Shown piece after piece: positions 55,545-64,000 of a stretch of 64,000 bases of DNA. The translations under genes were made by a program, and so were the position numbers. This DNA is from Bacillus mobilis (lineage in GTDB: Bacteria; Bacillota; Bacilli; Bacillales; Bacillaceae_G), in contig NZ_MACF01000025.1 of assembly GCF_001884045.1 (NCBI RefSeq), positions 1 through 64,000 on the forward strand, in the 5' to 3' direction. The notes below the pieces were generated by a model, which worked only from the letters and a program-made list of their open reading frames with translations, had not been told where the DNA came from and did not search any database. Positions within the stretch are counted from its first letter, which is position 1. Each line of letters opens with the position of its first letter.

Positions 55545-56309
55545 ATGAAAAACATTGATTCAGTACAAAACCCGCGTGTAAAGCAGTGGAAAAAGCTGCA
55601 GACGAAAAAAGAGCGCGATAAAAAAGGTTTATTTTTTGTAGAAGGATTCCACTTAGTCGAGGAAGCTTTAAAAGCAGGAGTTGTAACAGAACTTATCGTT
55701 TCTGATCAGACAGATCTTCCGAAAGATTGGACAGTTAATGATGTGGAAATGTATATCGTACCTGAAGCAATCGTAAAAATACTTCGCGAAACAGAAACGA
55801 CGCAAGGCGTATTTGCTGTTTGTGAGAAACACGAGAGTGAAGTAGCTCTTGCTGATGGGAAGTTTCTTTTATTAGATGGCCTTCAAGACCCAGGTAACTT
55901 AGGGACAATTATTCGTACAGCTGATGCAGCTGGTATTCATGCCGTTGTGCTTGGAGAAGGATGCGTTGATGCATATAATAGTAAAGTGCTTCGCTCTACA
56001 CAAGGTTCTATTTTCCATTTACCAGTTGTAAAAGGTAACTTAGAAGAATGGGTAGACAAGTTAAAAGAAAACAACGTTCCTGTATATGGAACAGCTCTTG
56101 AAAATGGAGTTCCGCACGTTGAAGTAACACCAGCTGGTAGTTTTGCATTAATTGTAGGAAATGAAGGAAGCGGCGTAAGCCAAGAAATTCTTGCGAAAAC
56201 GGATCAAAACTTGTATATTCCGATTTACGGCGGGGCAGAATCATTAAATGTTGCGGTTGCAGCAGGGATTTTAACGTATTATTTGCAAAGCCCAGTTGCG
56301 AACAAATAA
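55545..56309 (+). CDS. ysgA: TrmH/SpoU family RNA 2'-O-methyltransferase YsgA
   Basis: A 254-residue SPOUT methyltransferase. An N-terminal L30e-like substrate domain (about 1-95) is followed by the knotted catalytic domain with LLDGLQDPGNLGTIIRTA, STQGSIFHLP, IVGNEGSGVS and SLNVAVAAGI, the three SpoU motifs. The target nucleotide (probably rRNA or tRNA) is unknown. AGAGAGGG lies upstream of the ATG at 55545. It is followed by the pheST T-box. Confidence 0.9.
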   Translation: MKNIDSVQNPRVKQWKKLQTKKERDKKGLFFVEGFHLVEEALKAGVVTELIVSDQTDLPKDWTVNDVEMYIVPEAIVKILRETETTQGVFAVCEKHESEVALADGKFLLLDGLQDPGNLGTIIRTADAAGIHAVVLGEGCVDAYNSKVLRSTQGSIFHLPVVKGNLEEWVDKLKENNVPVYGTALENGVPHVEVTPAGSFALIVGNEGSGVSQEILAKTDQNLYIPIYGGAESLNVAVAAGILTYYLQSPVANK

Positions 56310-56369
56310 AAAACTTCTTATAATAAGTTGAAGTATATTATATTAAAAGTTAAATAACGAAAAACGTTG

Positions 56370-56604
56370 ATAGAGAAGAGTAACTTACAAAATCGCCATA
56401 TAGGGAGAGAATGCCTTAGACTGAAAGCATTCTTATGGTAGACGGAAGTGAATTCACCTCTGGAGTTGACGCCAGGACCATATATATGTAAAGGCGTTCC
56501 GGTCAGAATTGATCGTTATAACTAATGAGTGGGCAGACTTGTTCTGTCAATTTAGGGTGGTACCGCGAATTTACCTCGTCCCTTTTTGGGAGCGGGGTTT
56601 TTTT
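56370..56604 (+). promoter_or_regulatory. T-box leader of pheST
   Basis: Specifier codon TTC (Phe) at 56453-56455. Conserved T-box TTAGGGTGGTACCGCG at about 56552-56567. Terminator CCTCGTCCC with GGGAGCGGGG (56573-56598) with a bulge, followed by a T-run. Expected to sense uncharged tRNA-Phe. Confidence 0.93.
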
Positions 56605-56629
56605 ATTTTTAAAATTAGGAGGGTTCCAA

Positions 56630-57664
56630 ATGGAAGCACGTTTAAAAGAGCTAAAGCAAAAAGCGTTAGAGCTTATTGAAGAAGCGAAAGAGCTAAAAGG
56701 CTTAAACGACGTACGCGTAGCGTACTTAGGAAAAAAAGGTCCAATTACAGAAGTGTTACGTGGCATGGGAAAATTATCAGCAGAAGAGCGTCCACGTATG
56801 GGAGCATTAGTAAATGAAGTACGTGAAGCGATTCAAACGCGTCTAGATGACAAAATTGGTAACTTAGAAAAAGCAGTCATTGAAGCGAAATTAGCTACTG
56901 AAACAATTGATGTTACACTACCAGGTCGTCCTGTTGAAACAGGTTGTCACCATCCGTTAACAGCTGTTGTTGAACAAATTGAAGATGTATTCATCGGTAT
57001 GGGTTATGAAGTAGCTGAAGGAACAGAAGTAGAAAAAGACTACTACAACTTCGAAGCATTAAACTTACCGAAAGATCACCCAGCGCGTGATATGCAAGAT
57101 ACATTCTACATTACAGAAGAAACGTTACTACGTACACATACATCTTCTGTGCAAGCACGTACGATGGAAAATAATAAAGAAAAAGGCCCGATTAAAATTA
57201 TTTGTCCTGGTAAAGTGTATCGCCGCGATGACGATGATGCGACGCATTCACACCAGTTCATGCAAATTGAAGGTCTTGTAATTGATAAAAACATTCGTAT
57301 GAGTGACTTAAAAGGTACACTACAAGTATTCGTGAAAAAGATGTTCGGTGAAGACCGTGAAATCCGTCTTCGTCCAAGTTTCTTCCCATTCACAGAGCCA
57401 TCTGTAGAGATGGATATTTCTTGTATGATGTGTCACGGCAAAGGTTGCGGCACTTGTAAAGGAACTGGCTGGATCGAAATTTTAGGCGCAGGTATGGTTC
57501 ATCCGAACGTACTTGAAATGGCTGGTTATGATTCAAAAGAATATCAAGGTTTCGCATTCGGTATGGGCGCAGAGCGTATCGCAATGTTGAAATACGGCGT
57601 AGATGACATTCGTCATTTCTATACAAATGATGTACGTTTCTTACAACAATTCAAACGAGCGTAA
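56630..57664 (+). CDS. pheS: Phenylalanyl-tRNA synthetase alpha subunit
   Basis: A 344-residue class II catalytic subunit. N-terminal coiled coil (about 1-85), then the catalytic domain with [10 protein letters not shown] and motif 2 [16 protein letters not shown]-like sequence, and motif 3 [14 protein letters not shown]. It has a cysteine-rich insert [12 protein letters not shown] (about 270) typical of Bacillus PheS. Start at 56630 has AGGAGGG upstream; the long in-frame start at 56525 lies in the T-box. pheT follows 18 bp later. Confidence 0.96.
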   Translation: MEARLKELKQKALELIEEAKELKGLNDVRVAYLGKKGPITEVLRGMGKLSAEERPRMGALVNEVREAIQTRLDDKIGNLEKAVIEAKLATETIDVTLPGRPVETGCHHPLTAVVEQIEDVFIGMGYEVAEGTEVEKDYYNFEALNLPKDHPARDMQDTFYITEETLLRTHTSSVQARTMENNKEKGPIKIICPGKVYRRDDDDATHSHQFMQIEGLVIDKNIRMSDLKGTLQVFVKKMFGEDREIRLRPSFFPFTEPSVEMDISCMMCHGKGCGTCKGTGWIEILGAGMVHPNVLEMAGYDSKEYQGFAFGMGAERIAMLKYGVDDIRHFYTNDVRFLQQFKRA

Positions 57665-57682
57665 GGGAAGGAGAGGATAAGT

Positions 57683-60103
57683 ATGTTCGTATCATATCGT
57701 TGGTTACAAGAGTATGTAGATATTAAAGATGTAACAGCACAAGAACTAGCAGACAAAATCACGAAAAGTGGTATTGAAGTAGAAGGTGTTGAAGTATTAA
57801 ATAAAGGTGTAAAAGGTGTTGTAGTTGGTCACGTATTAGAATGTGAAAAACACCCAGAAGCTGATAAATTAAACAAATGCTTAATCGATATCGGTGAAGA
57901 AGAACCAGTTCAAATTATTTGTGGAGCTGCTAACATTGCAAAAGGTTTAAAAGTACCAGTTGCAAAAGTTGGCGCTGTACTTCCTGGTAACTTTAAAATT
58001 AAAAAAGCAAAACTACGTGGTGAAGCTTCTCACGGTATGGTTTGTGCTCTTCAAGAGCTTGGTATTGATGGAAAGTTAGTTTCAAAAGAATATGCAGATG
58101 GTATCTTCATCTTCCCAAGTGACGCTGAAGTTGGTGCAGATGCACTTGAAATTTTAAACTTACACGATGAAGTACTTGAGCTTGGTTTAACACCAAACCG
58201 TGCAGATTGCTTAAACATGTTAGGTGTTGCATATGAAGTCGCTGCTATTTATGGCCGTGAAGTAAAACTTCCAGCTATCAGCTTACAAGAAGCAGCAGAA
58301 AAAACTTCTGATTACATTTCTGTAAGTGTAGAAGCGAAAGAAGAAAACCCATTATATATTGCAAAAATGGTGAAGAACGTAAAAATTGGTCCATCACCAA
58401 TGTGGATGCAAACGCGCCTTATGGCAGCTGGCATTCGTCCAATTAGCAATGTAGTTGATATTACAAACTACATTTTAATGGAATACGGTCAACCGTTACA
58501 TGCATTCGATTACGATAAATTAGGTTCAAAAGAAATCGTTGTTCGTCTTGCAAAAGAAGGCGAAAAAATTGAAACGTTAGATGATCAAGAGCGTACATTA
58601 CAAGAACACCACCTTGTAATTACAAACGGAACAAAAGCTTTAGCTGTTGCTGGTGTAATGGGCGGAGCGGATTCTGAAGTTACAAATGAGACAGTGAACG
58701 TTTTAATCGAGTCTGCATACTTTGCAGGTCAAACAGTACGCCGTACATCAAAAGACTTAGGTCTTCGTAGTGAATCAAGTGCACGTTTTGAAAAAGGAAT
58801 CGATCCAACACGTACATTTGAAGCAATTCAACACGCAGCTGCTTTAATGGCGAAATACGCTGGCGGAGAAGCACTTGAAGGTGTAGTAGAAGCTGATAAC
58901 TTACAAGTACAAGAGCGTACAGTATCTGTTACTGCTGAAAAAGTAAACCGTGTATTAGGTACAAATATTTCTGCAAGTGAAATGGGTACAATGTTTACAA
59001 ACTTAAAATTCCCATTCACAGAAGTAGAAGGAACATTCCATGTGAATGTACCAGCACGTCGTCCTGATATTACAATTTCAGAAGACTTAGTAGAAGAAGT
59101 GGGTCGCCTATACGGTTATGACCACATTCCAGTTACATTACCGTCTGGAACAATGACTCGTGGTAAATTAACATCAGCACAAACGAAACGTCGTAAAGTA
59201 CGTCGCTTCTTAGAAGGTGCTGGTTTATATGAAGCAATCACGTATTCATTAACAAGTGCTGACAAAGCGAAACAATATATGGTTGAGCTAAACGAAAAGG
59301 CGCCTGTAAATCTTGCACTTCCAATGAGTGAAGAGCGCAGCCAACTTCGTTTAAGCTTAGTGCCACAATTGTTAGAAGCAGTTTCATACAACGTTGCACG
59401 TAAAAACGATAGCGTTGCTTTATACGAAGTAGGTTCTATCTTCTTACCAACAGAAGCAGGAGAACTTCCGAAAGAAGAACAACATCTTGCAGGTGTTATG
59501 ACAGGTCTTGCTCTTCACCATGCATGGCAAGGTGAGAAGAAAGTAGTAGACTTCTTCGTTGTGAAAGGTGTACTAGAAGGATTATTCGACGTACTTGGCG
59601 TTTCAAATCAAATCACTTATGCACCAGCAAAACGTGAAGGTATGCACCCAGGTCGTACAGCTGACATCGTATTAGATGGCGAAGTAATTGGTTTCATCGG
59701 TCAATTGCACCCAGAAGCAGAAAAACAATTAGATGTGAAAAATACATTCGTATTCGAACTATCTCTTGTAAAAGTATTTGGTGCAGACGCAGAAGAAACT
59801 TACTACGCAGCAATTCCACGTTTCCCATCTATGACACGTGATATGGCTGTTGTCGTAACAAAAGAAACAAAAGCTGGTGAAATGAAGCAAGTCATTGCTG
59901 AAGCTGGCGGACAACTTCTGAAAGACGTAACACTATTCGACTTATACGAAGGTGAAAAAATGGAAGAAGGCAAGAAATCACTTGCATTCTCTATGACTTA
60001 CTTCGATGCAGAACGTACGTTAACAGATGAAGAAGTAACAGAAGCACATAACCGTGTATTAACAACGGTAGAAGAGAAATTTGGTGCGGAGTTACGTAAG
60101 TAA
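57683..60103 (+). CDS. pheT: Phenylalanyl-tRNA synthetase beta subunit
   Basis: An 806-residue subunit. A tRNA-binding EMAP-like domain (about 40-155, with [15 protein letters not shown]), B3/B4 editing domain (about 210-385), B5 (about 405-480), inactive catalytic-like core, and the C-terminal FDX-ACB anticodon domain (about 712-806, with [14 protein letters not shown]). It forms the heterotetramer with PheS. GGAAGGAGAGG precedes the ATG. Confidence 0.96.
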   Translation: MFVSYRWLQEYVDIKDVTAQELADKITKSGIEVEGVEVLNKGVKGVVVGHVLECEKHPEADKLNKCLIDIGEEEPVQIICGAANIAKGLKVPVAKVGAVLPGNFKIKKAKLRGEASHGMVCALQELGIDGKLVSKEYADGIFIFPSDAEVGADALEILNLHDEVLELGLTPNRADCLNMLGVAYEVAAIYGREVKLPAISLQEAAEKTSDYISVSVEAKEENPLYIAKMVKNVKIGPSPMWMQTRLMAAGIRPISNVVDITNYILMEYGQPLHAFDYDKLGSKEIVVRLAKEGEKIETLDDQERTLQEHHLVITNGTKALAVAGVMGGADSEVTNETVNVLIESAYFAGQTVRRTSKDLGLRSESSARFEKGIDPTRTFEAIQHAAALMAKYAGGEALEGVVEADNLQVQERTVSVTAEKVNRVLGTNISASEMGTMFTNLKFPFTEVEGTFHVNVPARRPDITISEDLVEEVGRLYGYDHIPVTLPSGTMTRGKLTSAQTKRRKVRRFLEGAGLYEAITYSLTSADKAKQYMVELNEKAPVNLALPMSEERSQLRLSLVPQLLEAVSYNVARKNDSVALYEVGSIFLPTEAGELPKEEQHLAGVMTGLALHHAWQGEKKVVDFFVVKGVLEGLFDVLGVSNQITYAPAKREGMHPGRTADIVLDGEVIGFIGQLHPEAEKQLDVKNTFVFELSLVKVFGADAEETYYAAIPRFPSMTRDMAVVVTKETKAGEMKQVIAEAGGQLLKDVTLFDLYEGEKMEEGKKSLAFSMTYFDAERTLTDEEVTEAHNRVLTTVEEKFGAELRK

Positions 60104-60107
60104 TGAG

Positions 60108-60138
60108 AAATTGCCGGATTAATTCCGGCAATTTTTTT
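60108..60138. terminator. Terminator after pheT
   Basis: Stem AAATTGCCGG (60108-60117) / CCGGCAATTT (60125-60134), loop ATTAATT, then T-run. Confidence 0.88.
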
Positions 60139-60270
60139 ATGACATGATTGTCGATATATGATAAAAATCGCCGATAAATATTAAGGCATCTTGCATCTTT
60201 CTCTCGAATGTAGTACATTAATTTTAGTTTAACAAAATGAAAGACGATGATAAGGAAAAGTAGTATATAC

Positions 60271-60508
60271 TATAATCCAAAGCGAGTCAGGGACGGTGAG
60301 AGCCTGATGAGGCGGTATATGTGAAGAACACCTTGGAGTTGCTAACCGAAATTGAATCTTGTATTCAAGAGTAGACTTAGACGGGAATCCGGCCTGTTAC
60401 AAACCGGGAAGTATGTATTACATACGAGTTAAAGTTGGTCTTTATGACAAATTGGGTGGTACCGCGAAGTTTAACCTTTCGTCCCTTTATGGATGAAAGG
60501 TTTTTTTG
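60271..60508 (+). promoter_or_regulatory. Promoter and T-box leader of asnS
   Basis: A TATAAT -10 lies at 60271-60276. Specifier codon AAC (Asn) at 60327-60329. T-box AATTGGGTGGTACCGCG at about 60449-60465. Terminator AACCTTTCGTCC (60473-60484) / GGATGAAAGGTT (60491-60502) and T-run. Expected to sense uncharged tRNA-Asn. The 130 bp before it contains nothing I recognise. Confidence 0.92.
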
Positions 60509-60541
60509 TATTTAAATATATCAGCAAAGGAGAATTTCACT

Positions 60542-61933
60542 ATGGAAAACACATTAGTAAAAAGTCTGTATAGAGATACAGATAAATACGCAGGTCAAAC
60601 AGTACAAGTATCAGGGTGGATTCGTAACTTACGTGATTCAAAAGCATTTGGTTTCATCGAATTAAACGACGGTAGCTTCTTCAAAAGCGTTCAAATCGTT
60701 TTCGATACAGAGTTAGAAAACTTCAAAGAAATTGCAAAACTTCCACTTAGCTCTTCAGTTAAAGTAGAAGGTAAAGTAATTGCAACGCCTGGAGCGAAGC
60801 AACCATTTGAAATTAAAGCAGAAAAAATTGATATCGAGGGATTATCAGATTCTGATTACCCACTTCAAAAGAAACGTCACACGTTTGAATACTTACGTAC
60901 AATCGCTCACTTACGTCCAAGAACAAATGCATTCTCTGCAACGTTCCGTGTACGTTCTGTCGCAGCATTTGCGATTCACCAGTTCTTCCAAGAGCGTGGA
61001 TTCGTACATGTTCACACACCGATCATCACTGGTAGTGATACAGAAGGTGCAGGCGAAATGTTCCGCGTAACAACGCAAGATTTAAACAACGTATCAAAAG
61101 GCGAAGACGGACAAGTTGATGAATCAAAAGACTTCTTCGGCAAAGAAACAAACTTAACAGTAAGTGGACAGCTGAACGCTGAAGCTTATGCATTAGCATT
61201 CCGTGACGTATACACATTCGGACCTACATTCCGTGCGGAAAACTCAAACACAACTCGCCACGCTGCTGAGTTCTGGATGGTTGAGCCGGAGATTGCATTC
61301 GCTGAATTAGGCGATGTAATGGATCTTACAGAAGATATGCTGAAATATGCAATGAAGTACGTACTAGAGCATGCACCAGAAGAAATGGAATTCTTCAACA
61401 GCTTCGTTGATAAAACAGTTCTAGAGCGCATGAACAACGTAATCAACTCTGACTTCGGTCGTATCACATATACAGAAGCAATTAAAGTGCTTCAAGAGTC
61501 AGGTGCTGACTTCAAATACCCAGTAGAATGGGGTATTGACTTACAAACAGAGCACGAAAGATACTTATCAGAAGAAATCTTCAAACGTCCTGTATTCGTA
61601 ACTGACTATCCAAAAGACATTAAAGCGTTCTACATGCGTATGAATGAAGATGGAAAAACAGTAGCTGCTACTGACCTTCTAGTTCCTGGCATCGGCGAAT
61701 TAATCGGCGGAAGTCAACGTGAAGAAAGAATGGACGTTTTAGTAGATAGAATTAAAGAACTAGGTATGAACGAAGAGGACTACTGGTGGTACTTAGAACT
61801 TAGAAAATACGGCGGTACAAAACACGCTGGATTCGGTCTAGGTTTCGAGCGCTTCCTAATGTACATCACTGGTATGGCTAACATCCGTGACGTAATTCCA
61901 TTCCCAAGAACTCCAGGTTCTTCTGAGTTTTAA
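60542..61933 (+). CDS. asnS: Asparaginyl-tRNA synthetase
   Basis: A 463-residue class IIb synthetase. OB-fold anticodon domain (about 18-105, [23 protein letters not shown]), then catalytic domain with motif 2 [21 protein letters not shown]-type sequence and motif 3 [14 protein letters not shown]. The AENSNT signature separates AsnRS from AspRS. Start at 60542 has AAAGGAG upstream; an in-frame ATG at 60506 lies within the T-box terminator. Single gene under T-box control. Confidence 0.96.
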   Translation: MENTLVKSLYRDTDKYAGQTVQVSGWIRNLRDSKAFGFIELNDGSFFKSVQIVFDTELENFKEIAKLPLSSSVKVEGKVIATPGAKQPFEIKAEKIDIEGLSDSDYPLQKKRHTFEYLRTIAHLRPRTNAFSATFRVRSVAAFAIHQFFQERGFVHVHTPIITGSDTEGAGEMFRVTTQDLNNVSKGEDGQVDESKDFFGKETNLTVSGQLNAEAYALAFRDVYTFGPTFRAENSNTTRHAAEFWMVEPEIAFAELGDVMDLTEDMLKYAMKYVLEHAPEEMEFFNSFVDKTVLERMNNVINSDFGRITYTEAIKVLQESGADFKYPVEWGIDLQTEHERYLSEEIFKRPVFVTDYPKDIKAFYMRMNEDGKTVAATDLLVPGIGELIGGSQREERMDVLVDRIKELGMNEEDYWWYLELRKYGGTKHAGFGLGFERFLMYITGMANIRDVIPFPRTPGSSEF

Positions 61934-61940
61934 GATATGA

Positions 61941-61972
61941 AAAAAGCGAGAGGAATTCCTCTCGCTTTTTAT
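61941..61972. terminator. Terminator after asnS
   Basis: Palindrome AAAAAGCGAGAGGAA joined to TTCCTCTCGCTTTTT, with T-runs on both strands. Confidence 0.9.
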
Positions 61973-62032
61973 TTTGTATATTGTATAGTTTATTCTCCCG
62001 TAGCAAAAAGTAACGCGAAGGGGTGAATATAA

Positions 62033-62167
62033 ATGAGTAAAAAAGTAAAAAAAGATCATTCAAGATCAAGCCTTGGTTCTCCAGAAGTAGAAGGACAAGG
62101 AACGACGGCACATGAAACAGGTTCTCATAAAGTATCTTCATCAAATAAGAAGCAGAAAAGAAGTTAA
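62033..62167 (+). CDS. YuzL-like small basic protein
   Basis: A 44-residue, highly polar and basic protein beginning MSKKVKKDHSRSSLGSPEVE and continuing GQGTTAHETGSHK. The GSPEVEGQGTT-HETG signature fits the YuzL family of Bacillus small proteins, as far as I recall. Such proteins are often found in spores. GAAGGGGTG is upstream of the ATG and a terminator follows directly, so the gene looks real. Confidence 0.7.
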   Translation: MSKKVKKDHSRSSLGSPEVEGQGTTAHETGSHKVSSSNKKQKRS

Positions 62168-62170
62168 CAT

Positions 62171-62204
62171 AAAAAAGGAGAGTCTTGGCGGCTCTCCTTT
62201 TTTT
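62171..62204. terminator. Bidirectional terminator after the YuzL-like gene
   Basis: AAAAAAGGAGAG (62171-62182) pairs with CTCTCCTTTTTTT (from 62192), nine-base loop. It also lies just after the stop of the minus-strand membrane protein. Confidence 0.88.
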
Positions 62205-62211
62205 ATATGTA

Positions 62212-62463
62212 TTACACCTTATTATCATTAATCTCTTTTGTAATCTTATCTACATCTTTGTCTAATCGATCTAAATAGAAAAACCATAGTAAGCTCATGA
62301 GCACGTAGTAGATGGCCATCACACCAAGATTATCAGATATATTTTCGAATGTGGATTTAGTAGTGAAAAAAGCTCCCCAAATGGTAGAAATAGTGAGGTA
62401 AGAAAGCGGACCAACGAGATGTACGAAAACATATAATAACTTTTTAACCTTTAAAGCGTTCAT
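62212..62463 (-). CDS. Small two-helix membrane protein
   Basis: An 83-residue protein with helices at about 10-32 and 46-63 and a charged C-terminal tail (DRLDKDVDKITKEINDNK). GGGAGGG lies seven bases before the ATG on the minus strand. No family recognised. Confidence 0.75.
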   Translation of the reverse strand: MNALKVKKLLYVFVHLVGPLSYLTISTIWGAFFTTKSTFENISDNLGVMAIYYVLMSLLWFFYLDRLDKDVDKITKEINDNKV

Positions 62464-62579
62464 ATGATTTCCCTCCCTATGTAAATAATCTTTTTCTTCT
62501 AATCATACATTCAAGTTCCTCACAGAAGTGTTGTAGTTTTGCTGGATTATGTATTAACAAGCGGGCATCGTGTTTCCTG

Positions 62580-62727
62580 ATAAAGTGAAACTTTAATCAG
62601 TGGGGGTTTTCTTCATCCCCCACTGATTATTAGTTGAACCAATCGGACTTTTATGGACAGTTGATCCCCCACCTAACTTCTTTGCTTTCGCTGAAATTTG
62701 AGGTGGGGGTCTTACTGTCCATTAAAG
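62580..62727 (+). repeat. Full copy of a dispersed double-hairpin repeat
   Basis: Element of about 140 bp bounded by CTTTAAT (62591-62597) and ATTAAAG (62721-62727). Hairpin 1: ATCAGTGGGGG with CCCCCACTGAT. Hairpin 2: TGGACAGT (62654-62661) with ACTGTCCA (62714-62721) enclosing ATCCCCCACCT / AGGTGGGGGT. Other partial copies are at 20461, 21675 and 45797. It resembles the bcr-type intergenic repeats of the B. cereus group, but I cannot name which. The right end touches the stop of the next small gene. Confidence 0.7.
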
Positions 62728-62898
62728 CGGGATAAATCTTCGAATCCGAAAGTTTAATAAGAAAGACCGGCCATAACGCTCTATTAAATCGTTGAACGCT
62801 CGTTGCTCACTTAGTAGTTGAATGCTTTCTCTAATTTGAAACTGTCTTTCGTGTGGATCACCTAGTAAAATATTTAGAATCATTTGTAGAAGTAGCAA
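62722..62898 (-). CDS. 58-residue basic small protein
   Basis: A short ORF beginning (TTG) MLLLQMILNILLGDPHERQ and ending with an Arg-rich tail (GRSFLLNFRIRRFIPL). AGGAGAGG lies seven bases before the TTG, and the ORF stays open for 58 codons. The central part is amphipathic helix (QFQIRESIQLLSEQRAFND). It could be a small DNA-, RNA- or membrane-binding protein. No family recognised. Its stop lies at the edge of the repeat. Confidence 0.6.
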   Translation of the reverse strand: MLLLQMILNILLGDPHERQFQIRESIQLLSEQRAFNDLIERYGRSFLLNFRIRRFIPL

Positions 62899-62976
62899 TG
62901 GGAATCCTCTCCTGTGTTAGAATAATCTGTATATTTTAATTGTAACAAAATTATAAGGACAATAGTAGAGTGAAAC

Positions 62977-63008
62977 AAAAACAGGAGTTTGTAGGCTCCT
63001 GTTTTTGT
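62977..63008. terminator. Terminator of rnhC
   Basis: AAAAACAGGAG (62977-62987) pairs with CTCCTGTTTTT (62996-63006). On the minus strand, the direction of rnhC, it ends in a T-run; it sits just after the rnhC stop. Confidence 0.85.
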
Positions 63009-63013
63009 CGATA

Positions 63014-63949
63014 CTATTTTAATAAGCGAAGCGCCTTCTCCCTATTAGCGAAATGCATTTTCGCAAACTCAGGTAATCTTTCTTCACCAAGTTTTTGAAT
63101 TAATTTAGCAGCGGCGATATCAACTTGTTTACCAGCACCTTTTGGAAGTGGCATACCAGCTTTTTTGCTTAGTTCATCAAACTGTTTTACGAATGAGTAA
63201 CGAGCTAAAATAGAAGCAGCGGCTACTGCTAAATGAACGCTTTCACCTTTCGTTGCGAAGTAAACATTTTCACGCTGTACCTGTTTTTGTTTTGCTAAAT
63301 ATTTGTAGTATGTATCAGGTTGTGTGAATTGATCGATTAAGACGCCTTCAGGTTTTGTAGGTGCGATTTTTGTTAATAAGTTTGTAATAGCTTTATTATG
63401 TAGCAAAGCTTTTAACTTACCTTGGTTGTTTCCTTTATTAAATAGCTCGTTATATTTTTCGTTATGAAGGACAAGAGAGCTGTAAGGAACAACGTGTAGA
63501 AGTTGTTTCGCAATGGCAGAAATTTGATCGTCATTTAAGTTTTTAGAGTCTTTTACACCAAGTTCTTTTAAAAGTGGGATTTGCTTCGCATCCACATATA
63601 CAGCAACTACTGTCATCGGTCCGAAGAAATCACCAGTACCAACTTCATCTGACCCTACGATGGACATTGTACCAATGGAAGCAGGCGGTGCATAACGGTG
63701 TGAATCGACAGATTTTTTTACAGCTGTTTTCGGTGTTTGAGAGACAGATTGCCAACGAGAAGCTTCTGCTTCAGCACGTCCTCCTTGGAACATTACTTTT
63801 CCAGATTTATAAGCTGTAATCGTGCAAGATGGCACCTTTGCCATGAAGATCCCGCCTTGTGGAATTTTCGGGCTAAGCGATTGTTTATATTGTTGTTTCA
63901 TGTCTTCAATTACTGTAGAACTTGTTTGTATTACGATAGAATTTGACAA
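63014..63949 (-). CDS. rnhC: Ribonuclease HIII
   Basis: A 311-residue enzyme that cuts RNA in RNA-DNA hybrids. The N-terminal DUF3378 substrate-binding domain (about 1-88) precedes the RNase H fold with active-site start GSDEVGTGDFFGP (Asp101, Glu102) and SVHLAVAAASILAR, which mark type 2 RNase H. The N-terminal domain separates it from HII. Start is TTG at 63949, eight bases after AAGGAG. Expected to face zapA beyond the window. Confidence 0.95.
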   Translation of the reverse strand: MSNSIVIQTSSTVIEDMKQQYKQSLSPKIPQGGIFMAKVPSCTITAYKSGKVMFQGGRAEAEASRWQSVSQTPKTAVKKSVDSHRYAPPASIGTMSIVGSDEVGTGDFFGPMTVVAVYVDAKQIPLLKELGVKDSKNLNDDQISAIAKQLLHVVPYSSLVLHNEKYNELFNKGNNQGKLKALLHNKAITNLLTKIAPTKPEGVLIDQFTQPDTYYKYLAKQKQVQRENVYFATKGESVHLAVAAASILARYSFVKQFDELSKKAGMPLPKGAGKQVDIAAAKLIQKLGEERLPEFAKMHFANREKALRLLK

Positions 63950-64000
63950 GATGGTCGCTCCTTTTTTTATATTGTTATTTTTATCATATCGGATTGTTCT

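Overview
This AT-rich window is a stretch of conserved core chromosome from a spore-forming Bacillus, almost certainly a member of the Bacillus cereus group (B. cereus, B. anthracis, B. thuringiensis and relatives). The order ytoI-ytpI-nrnA-ytrIH-dnaE-ytsJ-accDA-pfkA-pyk-ytvI-ytwI-citZ-icd-mdh-phoPR-polA-mutM-ytaF-coaE-gapB-speD-nrdR-dnaB-dnaI-ytxC-thrS-infC-rpmI-rplT-ysdC-sspI-pheST-rnhC matches the known Bacillus subtilis order. Sporulation genes (ytrH, ytrI, ytaF, ytxC, sspI), strong purine-rich ribosome binding sites, many TTG/GTG starts and three T-box leaders all fit Firmicutes. No rRNA, tRNA, CRISPR array, prophage or complete insertion sequence was seen. These identifications come from reading the proteins and from memory of the families; no search was run.

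Region by region. 1-6.7 kb: two small lipoproteins, an M24 peptidase, YtkL, the regulator-like YtoI, a membrane protein and an aminoglycoside-phosphotransferase-fold kinase. 6.7-12.4 kb: YtpI, nano-RNase NrnA, the YtrH/YtrI sporulation pair and the DnaE polymerase. 12.5-19.3 kb: a carbon block of malic enzyme, a FadR-type GntR regulator, acetyl-CoA carboxylase AccDA, phosphofructokinase and pyruvate kinase. 19.5-27.7 kb: membrane proteins FxsA, YtvI and YtwI, then the TCA operon citZ-icd-mdh and a MaoC-like protein. 27.8-35.4 kb: PhoPR, DNA polymerase I, MutM, YtaF and CoaE. 35.5-41.8 kb: gluconeogenic GapB, SpeD, NrdR, helicase loaders DnaB and DnaI, and YtxC. 42-45.6 kb: T-box-controlled thrS and the L20-type leader with infC-rpmI-rplT. 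46-55.5 kb: a more accessory stretch with a dUTPase, an M42 peptidase, a TetR-EmrAB efflux unit, two paralogous membrane proteins, an ECF sigma/DUF4179 pair, a CPBP protease-like protein, an HD hydrolase and SspI. 55.5-64 kb: an rRNA methyltransferase, T-box-controlled pheST and asnS, small proteins and RNase HIII.

How the parts fit. Central carbon flow is represented in both directions: PfkA, Pyk and AccDA run from sugar to fatty acids, while GapB runs gluconeogenesis and YtsJ links malate to pyruvate. Each of these units seems to carry its own local control: a FadR-type operator at ytsJ-gntR and paired CcpN-like sites at gapB. Charged-tRNA supply is sensed in front of thrS, pheST and asnS, and ribosomal protein L20 probably controls infC-rpmI-rplT.

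The most interesting unexplained signals are non-coding: a pseudoknot-capable leader of about 150 nt before speD, an 11-bp-periodic Pho box driving an unannotated short transcript between phoR and polA, a dispersed hairpin repeat with several degraded copies, and a possible attenuator before the emrAB-like pump. Several short proteins below 60 residues with good ribosome binding sites are also reported.
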